Source of the DNA: a virus
Reading direction: 5' to 3' (one strand)
DNA length: 43,087 nucleotides
IMG/VR virus record: IMGVR_UViG_3300033153_003299
Span: 1-43,087 of that record
Of the stretch, positions 13,486-21,605 are shown in pieces. Below the pieces are notes generated by a model that saw only the letters and a list, made by a program, of their open reading frames with translations, searched no databases and was not told where the DNA came from. Numbering within the stretch: position 1 is the first letter of the stretch; the number at the start of each line of letters is the position of its first letter. A program made the translations under genes and the position numbers.

Positions 13486-13524
13486 GGCACGGTGCACTTT
13501 AGTGCCCCTTTCGTGTACCGTGCC
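13486..13524. promoter_or_regulatory. GC-rich hairpin after the E1-like gene
   Basis: GGCACGGTGCAC (13486-13497) and GTGTACCGTGCC (13513-13524) pair over 12 bases with one mismatch; an outer AGTGG/CCACT pair adds five. It ends 23 bases before the ATG of the HTH gene and just upstream of an AAAGGA site. It closes the cassette but has no T-run. Confidence 0.75.
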
Positions 13525-13547
13525 CCCACTATAAGAAAGGATAACGT

Positions 13548-13964
13548 ATGAACAGCATAAAGAAGTACATGAACGACAACAAGGTCACGGCAGAGACACT
13601 AGCCAAACAGCTAGGTGTGTCACAAGGTAGCATCTACGCATGGCGTAAAGGCTTGCGGGTAGGTAAACAGAAGGACGTGGACGCACTCAGAAAGCTGGGC
13701 ATAGAGGCACAAGACCCACGAACAAAAGAAGAGCGACGACAGACAACACTCAAGAGCATACTTGAGAGGCAGGACAACAAGAACAAACCAAAACGTGTTT
13801 ATCGTAAACACATAAACGTACCAGAGATACTAGCTCAACAAGTGAGAAGCGTCTTAGATGGGTACGTCAAACAACTAGGTGAGCAGAAGACGTGGAGTGA
13901 GTTTCAAGAGGTGAGAGACCAAACTACACAGCAACTCGTTTACCTATGCAAACAAGGAGCGTAA
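13548..13964 (+). CDS. HTH (Cro/C1-type) transcription regulator
   Basis: A 138-residue protein with an N-terminal helix-turn-helix (TAETLAKQLGVSQGSIYAWRKG, residues 14-35) of the XRE type. A basic region (KNKPKRVYRKH) and a C-terminal helical domain (PEILAQQVRSVLDGYVKQL) that may dimerise follow. It would bind operators in the early region. It stands directly after the ubiquitin-like cassette behind a hairpin and an AAAGGA site, and the next gene begins one base after its stop. Target sites are not identified. Confidence 0.75.
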   Translation: MNSIKKYMNDNKVTAETLAKQLGVSQGSIYAWRKGLRVGKQKDVDALRKLGIEAQDPRTKEERRQTTLKSILERQDNKNKPKRVYRKHINVPEILAQQVRSVLDGYVKQLGEQKTWSEFQEVRDQTTQQLVYLCKQGA

Positions 13965-13965
13965 C

Positions 13966-14496
13966 ATGGTTAAAGTAAAAGAAGAGAAACCACTATTCCA
14001 GTGGTGCATTGTAGAGAACAGAGTACAGGAGGTCTTAGCTATTGACAAAGACCTGACAATCGAAGAGCTGACCTTTAGGGTTGGTATAACATTCCGTACT
14101 ATGGCAACACGCATACCGCCAACACTGGCAGCGTTAGGTGTGACATCACTTCGTGAACCGTCTACGACCTTAGAGGCATCCGGTATGCTATCAGGGGCAC
14201 GTTCCGCAATAGCCCGTGACGCTCGTGAGATATGTAAAGAGTTATCTCTGGACATACGCCACATGAGGGTGCAACGCTTACGCCTGGAATACAAGGGCTC
14301 AGTAGTGTCGTTTACACGCACCACGAAGAAGATGGACATAGGTGATGGTAAGACGGAACAGATCAAGGTACTAGGCGTTGTTGTCACCGACGGTACTAAG
14401 AACGCTATCGAGACAATTATGAAGAAACTCAACGCTAACAAAGTACACTGCAAGTATTCCGTACAGACAATCAAATCAGTGATATGTAGCAAATAG
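13966..14496 (+). CDS. unknown early protein (176 residues)
   Basis: A 176-residue protein I do not recognise. The N-terminal third (AIDKDLTIEELTFRVGITFRTMATRIP) may be a degenerate HTH. The middle is helical (SAIARDAREICKELSLDIRHMRVQRLRLEYKG). The C-terminal third has strands and a final basic helix (AIETIMKKLNANKVHCKYSVQTIK). It begins just after the HTH regulator stop, so co-translation and a regulatory partnership are plausible but unproven. Confidence 0.65.
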   Translation: MVKVKEEKPLFQWCIVENRVQEVLAIDKDLTIEELTFRVGITFRTMATRIPPTLAALGVTSLREPSTTLEASGMLSGARSAIARDAREICKELSLDIRHMRVQRLRLEYKGSVVSFTRTTKKMDIGDGKTEQIKVLGVVVTDGTKNAIETIMKKLNANKVHCKYSVQTIKSVICSK

Positions 14497-14506
14497 AGAG
14501 GTGCGT

Positions 14507-14731
14507 ATGATATACAATGTAACACTGTATTACCGAGGAACTACAACTGTCTCTGTTGAGGCTAAGGACGAAGAGGCAGCAGAGGAACGTGCCATTGAAC
14601 AACTGCATGACAGTGACATGGACGAAGACATAGAGGTGAACGACGTTGTTGTGATTAAGTCGGACAACCAAACAACAGACCAGATGGAGCTCTTTAGCAG
14701 AGAGGAGTTAGACGATGGAGACCGAAGATGA
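14507..14731 (+). CDS. small acidic protein
   Basis: A 74-residue protein starting at the ATG at 14507 with GAGAGG upstream; an in-frame GTG two codons earlier overlaps that site. It begins with a two-strand hairpin (MIYNVTLYYRGTTTVSVEA), then an acidic helix (KDEEAAEERAIEQL) and a very acidic second half. The hairpin-helix start superficially resembles a beta-grasp protein, but there is no terminal Gly-Gly. The gene overlaps the next by 17 bases. Function unknown. Confidence 0.6.
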   Translation: MIYNVTLYYRGTTTVSVEAKDEEAAEERAIEQLHDSDMDEDIEVNDVVVIKSDNQTTDQMELFSREELDDGDRR

Positions 14732-14882
14732 TGTACTAGCTAAAGAAGTGTACGACAGGACATCACTCCATGCGTGCATATGCTTCGATACACCAGGTGA
14801 GATAAACAAGGCTATGAGCTTTGTCTGTCTCTTGATGAAGAGAGGTGTGATTACGTTTAAGGGTAAACATGACAAGGCGTAA
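14715..14882 (+). CDS. last small gene of the early operon
   Basis: A 55-residue ORF with GAGGAG nine bases before its ATG at 14715. It includes acidic and basic segments and a central CICFDTPGEINKAMSF. It overlaps the previous gene by 17 bases and ends just before a perfect 15-base-pair hairpin, which fits the end of the operon. Function unknown. Confidence 0.5.
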   Translation: METEDDVLAKEVYDRTSLHACICFDTPGEINKAMSFVCLLMKRGVITFKGKHDKA

Positions 14883-14885
14883 CCT

Positions 14886-14922
14886 AATGGCACTGTTCAC
14901 ATACAACGTGAACAGTGCCATT
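14886..14922. terminator. perfect 15-base-pair hairpin closing the early operon
   Basis: AATGGCACTGTTCAC (14886-14900) and its exact complement (14908-14922) flank a seven-base loop. It separates the last early gene from the next promoter at 14945. There is no U-run after the stem, so intrinsic termination is uncertain; it could instead protect the 3' end of the transcript. Confidence 0.5.
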
Positions 14923-14944
14923 CCTCGTCGAGAGAATAAATTTC

Positions 14945-14972
14945 TTGACAACGAACATAACTCCGCTATACT
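14945..14972 (+). promoter_or_regulatory. sigma-70-like promoter of the replication operon
   Basis: TTGACA (14945-14950), a 16-base spacer and TATACT (14967-14972) lie 48 bases before the first gene of the replication block, in a 138-base gap. The hexamers are identical to those at 8301-8328 and 5926-5955. Confidence 0.75.
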
Positions 14973-15020
14973 AACTGCATTAACTAACCGCACCGAAACA
15001 TAACACCCTACGGAGTACAG

Positions 15021-15221
15021 ATGGAATACTACATAGAAATACTCAAGTCCAAGAAAGGGCACTTCTGGTCACGCATCAAATCAGGCAATCGCAAGATTGT
15101 GTGGGTGAGTGAGACGTACACGACCAAGCAAAACGCCCAAATTCCAGTCAATAACTTAATTAAATGTATAGGGAAACGAAAATGCTCGCTGACCTTCATT
15201 GACGAATCGAAAGGAAAATAA
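15021..15221 (+). CDS. YegP/DUF1508-like small protein
   Basis: A 66-residue protein with the single-repeat DUF1508 pattern: YYIEILKSKKGHFWSRIKSGN (strands), KIVWVSETYTTKQNAQIPVNNLIK (strand and helix), where bacterial family members have a similar ..F.LK..NG.ii..SEgY.sk..A..gI..v. The family is structurally known but functionally vague. It is the first gene after the promoter at 14945. Its end overlaps the next start by one base (TAATG). The basic Cys-containing end (KCIGKRKCSLTF) is unusual. Confidence 0.6.
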   Translation: MEYYIEILKSKKGHFWSRIKSGNRKIVWVSETYTTKQNAQIPVNNLIKCIGKRKCSLTFIDESKGK

Positions 15222-15511
15222 TGCTGAACTTGAACGCCCCCGCTTTGCTCAAAATCCGTGGTGACATCACCATCAACCTCGCTCTTAGTGTGAGCCAGTC
15301 CATAGAACGTGACAAGGTTTGTTTCCGCTTGAAAGACGGGATTAAGAAAGGTGAGAAGCGTGATGACTATGACGAATACAAAGCAGACACCGTGAGTTTC
15401 TGGTTCTTAGGAGATCAGAGCCTGTCGTATCGTGTGGGTGAGGAGATCACCAAAGAAGACTTTAACCGCATTGAGTTACAATTAGAAAACCTCCAGTACA
15501 GACCTAAATAA
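15221..15511 (+). CDS. unknown protein of the replication operon
   Basis: A 96-residue protein, overlapping both neighbours by one base (TAATG junctions). It has strand-rich ends (LLKIRGDITINLALSVSQS, ADTVSFWFLGDQSLSYRVG) around a charged loop (KKGEKRDDYDEYK) and a final acidic helix (KEDFNRIELQLENL). Not recognised. Its tight coupling to the VRR-NUC gene suggests it acts with recombination or repair genes. Confidence 0.6.
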   Translation: MLNLNAPALLKIRGDITINLALSVSQSIERDKVCFRLKDGIKKGEKRDDYDEYKADTVSFWFLGDQSLSYRVGEEITKEDFNRIELQLENLQYRPK

Positions 15512-15849
15512 TGAATGAGACCACAGCGACAACCAAGATGGTAGGAGCCCTGCAGAAACAAGGGCATTTCTGGAAAGCCAGTGACAAGTTTCGTGCGGGC
15601 ATACCGGACATAGTCGGGTGCTATCGTGGGAGGTTCGTTGGTGTAGAAATGAAGGTCGACTACAACCATCCATCACAAATCCAGGTCTACACCCTTCTGC
15701 AGATAATCAACAACGGCGGGTATGCTGGTGTGGTGACGTACAACAACCGGAACAAGAAATGGTGGATACGTGGCACGGGTTACGATTTCAGCGGTGTGGT
15801 TGACCATATACTAGAGAAGGCAGCAACTGGAGGGAATGACATCGAATGA
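15511..15849 (+). CDS. VRR-NUC family nuclease
   Basis: A 112-residue PD-(D/E)xK-type nuclease. The active-site residues are visible as GIPDIVG (D33), VGVEMKVD (E46, K48) and the trailing Q56/Q58 in SQIQVY. Family members resolve branched DNA such as Holliday junctions, and in phages they sit beside helicases as here. The protein is about the size of a minimal VRR-NUC domain. It overlaps the SNF2-like helicase gene by four bases (ATGA), which supports joint function in recombination-dependent replication or packaging. Confidence 0.88.
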   Translation: MNETTATTKMVGALQKQGHFWKASDKFRAGIPDIVGCYRGRFVGVEMKVDYNHPSQIQVYTLLQIINNGGYAGVVTYNNRNKKWWIRGTGYDFSGVVDHILEKAATGGNDIE

Positions 15850-17195
15850 TTAAGACTGCACTGTTTGACCATCAGACCGAGGTATTGGAAGAGCTGAAGA
15901 AGAACGACTTCTACGGGCTGTTTCTAGAGCAGGGGTTGGGTAAGACGCTCACCATGTTGGCGTACTTAGATTGGCTAAAGGGTAGGAGAGGTAAGATACA
16001 AGCTCTTGTGGTCTGCCCTAACACGTTGACGGAGAATTGGTTAGAAGAAGTGTTGCTCCACTCTGACCTTAGCTGCATCGTGCTGTCTGGTAGCACAGGG
16101 AAACGTATCAAACGTCTAACGCACGAGGCGGACATATTTGTCATTAACTATGAGAGTACACGGATCATGTACAAAGCACTGAAGGAGAAGAAGTTTGACG
16201 TGCTTGTGTTGGACGAGTCCCAGTGTGTTAAGAACTTCAAGAGCCAGCAGTCGCGCGCCTGTTATGACATAAGCATGGTCGTTCCAAAACGATACCTACT
16301 GACTGGTATGCCAGTGAGCCAGTCACCTCTAGATGTGTTCGCACAATACAGGATCCTCGATCCGACCATATTCGGTATCAGTTTCTACAGATTTAGAAAC
16401 CGTTATGCTATCCTTGGCGGATTCATGGGCAAGGTTCCCATACAGTGGAGGAACATTGACGATCTTAAACGTAAGGTGTTCTCCTGTGCTGTGAGAAAGA
16501 CAAAGGAAGAGTGCTTAGACCTACCAGACAAACTGTACCAGGTGGTGCACCTAGATTTACCGGTTGAGCAGAGAAACTTATACAATACACTTAAAAAGGA
16601 ATTCATCTTCGAGTTTAGTGGGGCTGTAGTGACAGCACCTATCGTGCTTACACGACTGATGAGGTTCTCACAGATAACTTCAGGGTTCACCAAAGACACG
16701 GAGGGTACGGAGCATGAGTTTGCGCAAAATCCCAAGATTAATTATGTTGTTAATTTTATTAGTGAACTCGATGATACAAGCAAGGTTGTTATATTCTGTC
16801 GTTTCAGAAAAGAGATTAAAATGCTTGAAGCTGCGTTTCGTCTACATGACATTTCAAGTGTTACGGTACACGGGGATGTTAGAGACAGAATTGAGCGGAT
16901 TAAAAAGTTCAATAAAGATAAGAATATAAAGGTATTCATAGGACAAATATCTACGGCGGGTGTCGGTGTGAACCTAACAGCAGCGTCGTACTGTATCTTC
17001 TTCAGCAACACGTATTCTTATGCCGACCGGTCTCAAGCTGAAGCACGACTGCACAGGATTGGGCAGGTGGCTAATGTGACTTACGTGGATTTGCTCATGC
17101 GTAACACTATTGATACGCGCGTACACTCCATATTAAGGAAGAAAGAGTCACTAGCAGCCCTTATCACTGGTGACACTGTATCAAAGTTTGTATAA
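15846..17195 (+). CDS. SNF2-family DNA helicase/translocase
   Basis: A 449-residue superfamily 2 ATPase. Motif I is EQGLGKT (28-34), motif II is DESQ (123-126), motif III is LLTGMP (151-156) and motif VI is QAEARLHRIGQ near residue 395. The N-terminal Gln motif is represented by LFDHQTEVLEEL. SNF2-like enzymes translocate on double-stranded DNA and remodel protein-DNA complexes. The set-up with a VRR-NUC nuclease immediately upstream is common in phages and prophages, where the pair is thought to process branched DNA. All ATPase motifs are intact. Confidence 0.93.
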   Translation: MIKTALFDHQTEVLEELKKNDFYGLFLEQGLGKTLTMLAYLDWLKGRRGKIQALVVCPNTLTENWLEEVLLHSDLSCIVLSGSTGKRIKRLTHEADIFVINYESTRIMYKALKEKKFDVLVLDESQCVKNFKSQQSRACYDISMVVPKRYLLTGMPVSQSPLDVFAQYRILDPTIFGISFYRFRNRYAILGGFMGKVPIQWRNIDDLKRKVFSCAVRKTKEECLDLPDKLYQVVHLDLPVEQRNLYNTLKKEFIFEFSGAVVTAPIVLTRLMRFSQITSGFTKDTEGTEHEFAQNPKINYVVNFISELDDTSKVVIFCRFRKEIKMLEAAFRLHDISSVTVHGDVRDRIERIKKFNKDKNIKVFIGQISTAGVGVNLTAASYCIFFSNTYSYADRSQAEARLHRIGQVANVTYVDLLMRNTIDTRVHSILRKKESLAALITGDTVSKFV

Positions 17196-17277
17196 CCTGT
17201 TCCGTTGACCGCTGCTGGGCGTTATGTCCTTTCTTCCAGTACGTCACGGACGGGTAACAACAACGAAAGGAGAAACA

Positions 17278-17514
17278 ATGGACAACAGATTCGCAAACCT
17301 AAGGAAAGAGAAACGAAGAAGGCACGTGGCACTGGCAGAGGTCGCACTGAAGGTGTGTGATTTGCTGGAAGCCGAAGGTGTCAGTATGGACGAAGGGTGT
17401 ACTGTGCGACGTATTGCAGAAGACATGTGGAACAGTAGCCGATGCTTCGATCAGCCTTGTGCTCCTGATACTAGTAATGACATGTGCGTCGGGAGGGAAC
17501 CAGGACCATGCTAG
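17278..17514 (+). CDS. unknown small protein
   Basis: A 78-residue protein whose start is the ATG at 17278 with AAAGGAG upstream; the open frame before it lacks a site. The first half is basic and helical (RFANLRKEKRRRHVALAEVALKVCDLLEAEG), the second Cys-rich (GCTVRR, CFDQPC, MCVGREPGPC) without a clear zinc spacing. It overlaps the next gene by seven bases. Not recognised. Confidence 0.55.
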   Translation: MDNRFANLRKEKRRRHVALAEVALKVCDLLEAEGVSMDEGCTVRRIAEDMWNSSRCFDQPCAPDTSNDMCVGREPGPC

Positions 17515-17897
17515 CACATAAAGAGTTCGTCCTAGAGTTGGAACACTTAAAGGAGTTACGGACTAAGAAGTCCGGGCTTGAAGCAGAGGTGAAAGAGGTA
17601 AACGGACAGATAGCAGAGAAGGTATTTGAGATGGTCGATTATATGCAGGACAACGACCATCTGTCTGTGAAGATAGTTGGACTTGGCACGTGCTCCTTGA
17701 CCTCCACAAAGAAGTATTCCATCGAAGATCCGGTGGCATTCGAGCAGTGGATGGTTGGGCACGGGGAAATGGGCAACGTAATGGCTGTACACGCACAGAA
17801 AGTGAGCAGCTATTATAAAGAGAAGTTAGAGCTCAACGAAGAGTTGCCCCCAGGGATTAAAACATTCATAAAAAACAACATAACCATAAGAGGCTAA
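17508..17897 (+). CDS. coiled-coil protein of the replication operon
   Basis: A 129-residue protein from the ATG at 17508, which has GGGAGGG upstream. The first 45 residues form a coiled coil (EHLKELRTKKSGLEAEVKEV). The second half contains SLTSTKKYSIEDPVAFEQW and ends in a conserved-looking EELPPGIKTFIKNNITIRG. I have a sense of similar proteins beside phage single-stranded DNA-binding genes but cannot name the family. It is followed after five bases by the SSB-like gene. Confidence 0.6.
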   Translation: MLAHKEFVLELEHLKELRTKKSGLEAEVKEVNGQIAEKVFEMVDYMQDNDHLSVKIVGLGTCSLTSTKKYSIEDPVAFEQWMVGHGEMGNVMAVHAQKVSSYYKEKLELNEELPPGIKTFIKNNITIRG

Positions 17898-17902
17898 AGA
17901 AA

Positions 17903-18607
17903 ATGACAGCTAAAAAAGACGTAGTGAAGAAGGCAAAACAGGAAGTGGCAAAGGTTAACAAAGCACCACGTGGTCTGGAAGACGCAGACGCAAGCGAATT
18001 ACTCATCCCTAGAATTGAGCTGCTGCAAGCCATGAGCCCAACGGTTCAGCAGGGGCTAGGTCAGGCAGGAACGCTGGTCAACCAGATCAGCAAATCACCG
18101 CTGACTACAGACATCTTCATCCCGATCGCTCTCCACAAAAAGTATATAAAGTGGATCCCACGTGCAGAAGGAGGCGGCGTAGAATATCAGACGTCCGACT
18201 CACAAGACCCACGTGTGCTCAAAGACAGTAAGTGGGGCGCCGGTGGACAAAAGCCGTCGTGTACTGCCTACTTGAATTTCCTCGTACTCCTAGAGGGCAG
18301 CACGTTGCCGATTATGTTGAGCTTTTCTATGACATCCTACCAAGCAGGGCGCAAGCTACTGACCATGGCTAAGATGACGGGTAAAGACATATGGGCAAAC
18401 AAGTACAAGCTGCACTCTGTCAACAAGACCAACCAGTTTGGTACCTTCTTCATATTCGATGTGAAAGAGGCAGGTATTACAGAAGAACGAGAGCAGAAAA
18501 TCTGCGAACAGTTGTACGACACGTTCGCTAAACGAGACCTCAACTTCGAAGTGGAAGGCGCTCAAGACAAGCCAGCATCTAAACCGATGGACGGAGAGGA
18601 CTTCTAG
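17903..18607 (+). CDS. probable single-stranded DNA-binding protein
   Basis: A 234-residue protein with a Lys-rich N-terminus (KKDVVKKAKQEVAKVNK), a central strand-rich domain (about 55-180, with YIKWIPRAEGGG and LNFLVLLEGSTLPIMLSFSM) and an acidic C-terminus ending in an aromatic residue (MDGEDF). The last feature is the signature of replication SSBs such as T7 gp2.5 and bacterial SSB, which use the tail to recruit partners. It lies just ahead of the primase and helicase genes. The fold itself is not recognised from sequence, so the call rests on tail and context. Confidence 0.6.
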   Translation: MTAKKDVVKKAKQEVAKVNKAPRGLEDADASELLIPRIELLQAMSPTVQQGLGQAGTLVNQISKSPLTTDIFIPIALHKKYIKWIPRAEGGGVEYQTSDSQDPRVLKDSKWGAGGQKPSCTAYLNFLVLLEGSTLPIMLSFSMTSYQAGRKLLTMAKMTGKDIWANKYKLHSVNKTNQFGTFFIFDVKEAGITEEREQKICEQLYDTFAKRDLNFEVEGAQDKPASKPMDGEDF

Positions 18608-18609
18608 GA

Positions 18610-20196
18610 GTGACTGCAGATTACATAAAAAAGTTCTATGGAAGACACATAAACTTGGACGAGGCACGTGGCACGGAGGACGAGGTAAGCGCTTGTTGTC
18701 CGTGCCACGCTGACGAGACCGCGTCGTTCAACTTTAACACAACTTCAGGTCTGTACATATGCTTCAACACGAGCTGTAAGTTGGGTAGTGGTGGTAATAT
18801 GGCTAAGTTTCTATCTATCATTGAGGACATACCCGTGATAGAGGCGTCAGATAGGATTAAAAAAGAGACGAAGGCTCTAGAGCCTCCACCACCGAAGAAG
18901 AGGAAGGTTCCAAAGACGACAAAGGCGTTCCCCTACACTCAAGAGGACGTAGACCAGCGGATAGCCGGTCTTATAAACCATCCAGAGCGCATACAATATC
19001 TCATGGACAATACGTTTTGGACGTTGGACATTATGAAGAAGTATGAGATCGGGTATGACGCGCAGACCAAACGCTACTGGATTCCTATAAAAGAACATGG
19101 CGTGCTTGTGAACATACGCAAGTATGCTCCGAATGGCGACCCGAAGATGATACAGGTCACGGGGCACAGCGAGATAAGGCTCTATCCATATGAGAACCTT
19201 GAAGAGCGAGAGATCGTTATTATGGAAGGGGAGAAGGACTGTATCCTAGCCAATCAGCACGGGTTTAATGCCGTAACGATCACGGGAGGCGCCGGCACAT
19301 TCAAGCCAGAGTGGAAGGACATATTCAGAGACAAAGACATTGTCATATGTTATGACATTGACGAAGCAGGAAAGGTCGGTGCACGTAAGATAGAGCAGAT
19401 ACTGTTAGGTGTATCTAGGAGCATTCGTGTCGTTGACCTACCAATAGAAGAGCCAGACAACGCGGATTACACAGACTGGATTATGCAAGGGGCTACCCCG
19501 ATTGACTTCAGAGCGCTCATCGGAATTACGGAGTTGGGCAAACCAGAATCGACCGGTCCGATAGACATACCTGACGAAGTCTTTGACGTATCGTTGGACA
19601 AAGTGTCCCAGGAACGGCTGTTCTACAAGCGCGCGCGAATGAAAGTCCGTGTCATAGCCAAAGACTCAGCACCATCCATCATACCGAAATCTATCACGGT
19701 AGCATGTAACAGGGACAATGGTAAAATGTGCTACGTCTGCCCTCTGGCAGAGGAGTCAAACCGCACTCAGTATAAAGAGATAACCGAGTCGACACCTGAA
19801 ATCTTACAGCTTATAGAGTGTACTACCCGTGATCGACGGAACATTATTAGAGACCTGTTCAACATAGCTCCATGTAGGAAATTCACTATCAAAGAAACAG
19901 ACCATCAAGGCATCACACGTTGTTCCGTTATACCCTCTATTGATGACGTTACGTTTGACACCTCCGACTACAACCAGAAGTACGTGGAACGGGACATGTA
20001 CGTCCTGTCATATCAGATAGAGGCTAATATGGATTACGAATTGAAATCCATAGCTATGCCGGATCCTAAAAATCAAACATTAGTGCACCTAGTGTACGAG
20101 GTAAACCCCTCAGACTCGTCCATAGAAGAATTCAAAATGACGCCTGACCTTAAAAAAGAATTGGAAATCTTTCAATGCTCATCGGAGACAAGTTAA
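18610..20196 (+). CDS. TOPRIM DNA primase with a C-terminal MCM-N-like region
   Basis: A 528-residue protein starting at a GTG after TAGGAG. The N-terminal zinc domain has CPCH (C30/H33) with C51 and C56, as in CHC2 primases. The TOPRIM domain has IVIMEGEKD (E206/E208) and VICYDIDEAG (D249, D251). The C-terminal half (about 330-528) has no primase motif; it includes KSITVACNRDNGKMCYVCPL, which may be an OB-fold with a zinc knuckle like the N-terminal part of MCM helicases. The next gene is an MCM-like ATPase that lacks such an N-terminal domain, so the two polypeptides may together correspond to a primase-MCM fusion. They overlap by 22 bases. Confidence 0.88.
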   Translation: MTADYIKKFYGRHINLDEARGTEDEVSACCPCHADETASFNFNTTSGLYICFNTSCKLGSGGNMAKFLSIIEDIPVIEASDRIKKETKALEPPPPKKRKVPKTTKAFPYTQEDVDQRIAGLINHPERIQYLMDNTFWTLDIMKKYEIGYDAQTKRYWIPIKEHGVLVNIRKYAPNGDPKMIQVTGHSEIRLYPYENLEEREIVIMEGEKDCILANQHGFNAVTITGGAGTFKPEWKDIFRDKDIVICYDIDEAGKVGARKIEQILLGVSRSIRVVDLPIEEPDNADYTDWIMQGATPIDFRALIGITELGKPESTGPIDIPDEVFDVSLDKVSQERLFYKRARMKVRVIAKDSAPSIIPKSITVACNRDNGKMCYVCPLAEESNRTQYKEITESTPEILQLIECTTRDRRNIIRDLFNIAPCRKFTIKETDHQGITRCSVIPSIDDVTFDTSDYNQKYVERDMYVLSYQIEANMDYELKSIAMPDPKNQTLVHLVYEVNPSDSSIEEFKMTPDLKKELEIFQCSSETS

Positions 20197-21452
20197 ATGA
20201 GATATACGCTGACCTTAGTACTAATGTTACAGGAATCTACAACAGGCAAAACCTTCACCTAGCCATAGACCTCGTATACCATAGCCCGATGAGTTTTTAC
20301 TTCGGGAAGAAGCTTGTCGAGAAAGGTTATCCAGAGGGACTAATAATAGGAGATACACGCTGTGGCAAATCAGAAACTTCGAAGCAACTTATTAACCACT
20401 ACAATCTCGGAGCTAGGTCGTCAGGCGAGAACACTACACCGGCGGGTCTTATCGGGGGGCTTCACCAAGTTCGTAATGGTTGGCGCATTTCGTGGGGACG
20501 TATACCGCTTAACGACAAACGACTTCTCTTTATTGATGAGGTATCTGGAATTCTTGAAGAAGAGATCGCTAAAATGTCCGACCTTCGCAGTTCCGGTATC
20601 GCTGAAGTTACTAAAATCCAGACTGAGCGAACCTTTGCTCGGACACGTATGGTTTGGCTTAGCAACCCAAGGTCAGCAGATAGTATTAATAATTTCGGAT
20701 CGGGAACGGAAATAATAACAAGATTAATCGGCAAGCCAGAGGACATTGCTCGGTTTGATTTTGTAGTTATCCTAGATAAAGATGAGATTGACGAGGAGGA
20801 CGCGGACGAACGGAAACAACCGGACGTCCCGCATATCTTCACGAAAAGTCTCTGTCACGATTTAGTGTTGTGGGCTTGGAGCAGAAAAGCCGAGCAGGTA
20901 CGTCTAGACGCTGCCACGATCGACGCGTGCCATACGTACGGAAAGTTGATGAGTACAAAATATTCGTCAGACTGCCCCATCGTGAACTCTATGGAACAGA
21001 AAATCAAACTCGCACGATTGTCAGTATCCCTGGCTTGTCGATTATTCAGCACGGACGACACAGGGCAACTTGTCATAGTGACACCGAAACACGTAGAATA
21101 CATATACGAGTTCTTGAACAGGCAGTACGACCTACCTCACTTTGGTTATGACCTGTTCTCTCACAAGAAGATACACGAGGAACACATTAAAGATACAAAC
21201 ACTGTCGAAGACCTACTGGCTAAATGGGGTACAGAGACGTGTTGGCAAGTGTTGGACAACTATCAAATGACAGTAAAATATATAGAAGAGTCCACCGGTT
21301 CGCAGTACGACGATGCCAAATCACAAATATCAACGCTTCTTCGTAATCGTTGCTTGAAGAAACGGCACGGGTTCTATATAAAGACGCCGGCGTTCATAAA
21401 GATTCTTAAAAAGAACATTGTCACTACGAAGCAACTGCAGGAGGAGTTTTGA
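20175..21452 (+). CDS. MCM-like AAA+ replicative helicase
   Basis: A 425-residue ATPase. Walker A is GDTRCGKS (59-66), Walker B is LLFIDEVSG (117-125), sensor 1 is WLSNPRS (161-167) and the arginine-finger segment is ARFDFVVIL (192-200), all in MCM order and wording (compare SRFDLIFVL). The C-terminus (about 340-420) resembles a winged helix (SQISTLLRNRCLKKRHGFYIK). MCM proteins unwind DNA at forks in archaea and eukaryotes and occur in some bacterial phages and integrated elements. The gene starts inside the primase 3' end with only a weak GGA site, so translation probably depends on primase translation. Confidence 0.85.
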   Translation: MLIGDKLNEIYADLSTNVTGIYNRQNLHLAIDLVYHSPMSFYFGKKLVEKGYPEGLIIGDTRCGKSETSKQLINHYNLGARSSGENTTPAGLIGGLHQVRNGWRISWGRIPLNDKRLLFIDEVSGILEEEIAKMSDLRSSGIAEVTKIQTERTFARTRMVWLSNPRSADSINNFGSGTEIITRLIGKPEDIARFDFVVILDKDEIDEEDADERKQPDVPHIFTKSLCHDLVLWAWSRKAEQVRLDAATIDACHTYGKLMSTKYSSDCPIVNSMEQKIKLARLSVSLACRLFSTDDTGQLVIVTPKHVEYIYEFLNRQYDLPHFGYDLFSHKKIHEEHIKDTNTVEDLLAKWGTETCWQVLDNYQMTVKYIEESTGSQYDDAKSQISTLLRNRCLKKRHGFYIKTPAFIKILKKNIVTTKQLQEEF

Positions 21453-21604
21453 TGTTCCCAACGACACATATATTTCCAGTTGTTATCATAGCATTAAGTA
21501 TAGGTGCTGCAGTTGTGTATGGTTTCAACAGAATGCCAGTACACGCTGTGTACTGGATGGCTGCAGCGACACTTAACGTATCAGTACTTTTCATGGGGGA
21601 ATGA
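21452..21604 (+). CDS. 50-residue membrane protein
   Basis: An ORF with an excellent GGAGGAG site; its ATG overlaps the helicase stop (TGATG). The product has two membrane spans (about residues 8-25 and 31-48) joined by a short loop (NRMPVHA). The short length and two spans resemble small holin-like or host-membrane effectors. Function unknown. Confidence 0.6.
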   Translation: MFPTTHIFPVVIIALSIGAAVVYGFNRMPVHAVYWMAAATLNVSVLFMGE

Positions 21605-21605
21605 C

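Noticed and set aside
9376-14922. GC-rich hairpins as intrinsic terminators
   Set aside because: None is followed by a T-run, and four lie just before ribosome sites inside an apparently continuous operon.
18880-18915. PPPPKKRKVPK in the primase, which resembles a eukaryotic nuclear localisation signal
   Set aside because: It is a short basic linker between zinc and TOPRIM domains; nothing else suggests a eukaryotic setting.
20151-20160. A-rich TAAAAAAG stretch as a programmed -1 frameshift joining primase and helicase
   Set aside because: The heptamer is not in the codon phase needed for slippage, and a stop (TAA at 20151-20153) lies in the new frame; overlap with re-initiation explains the arrangement.
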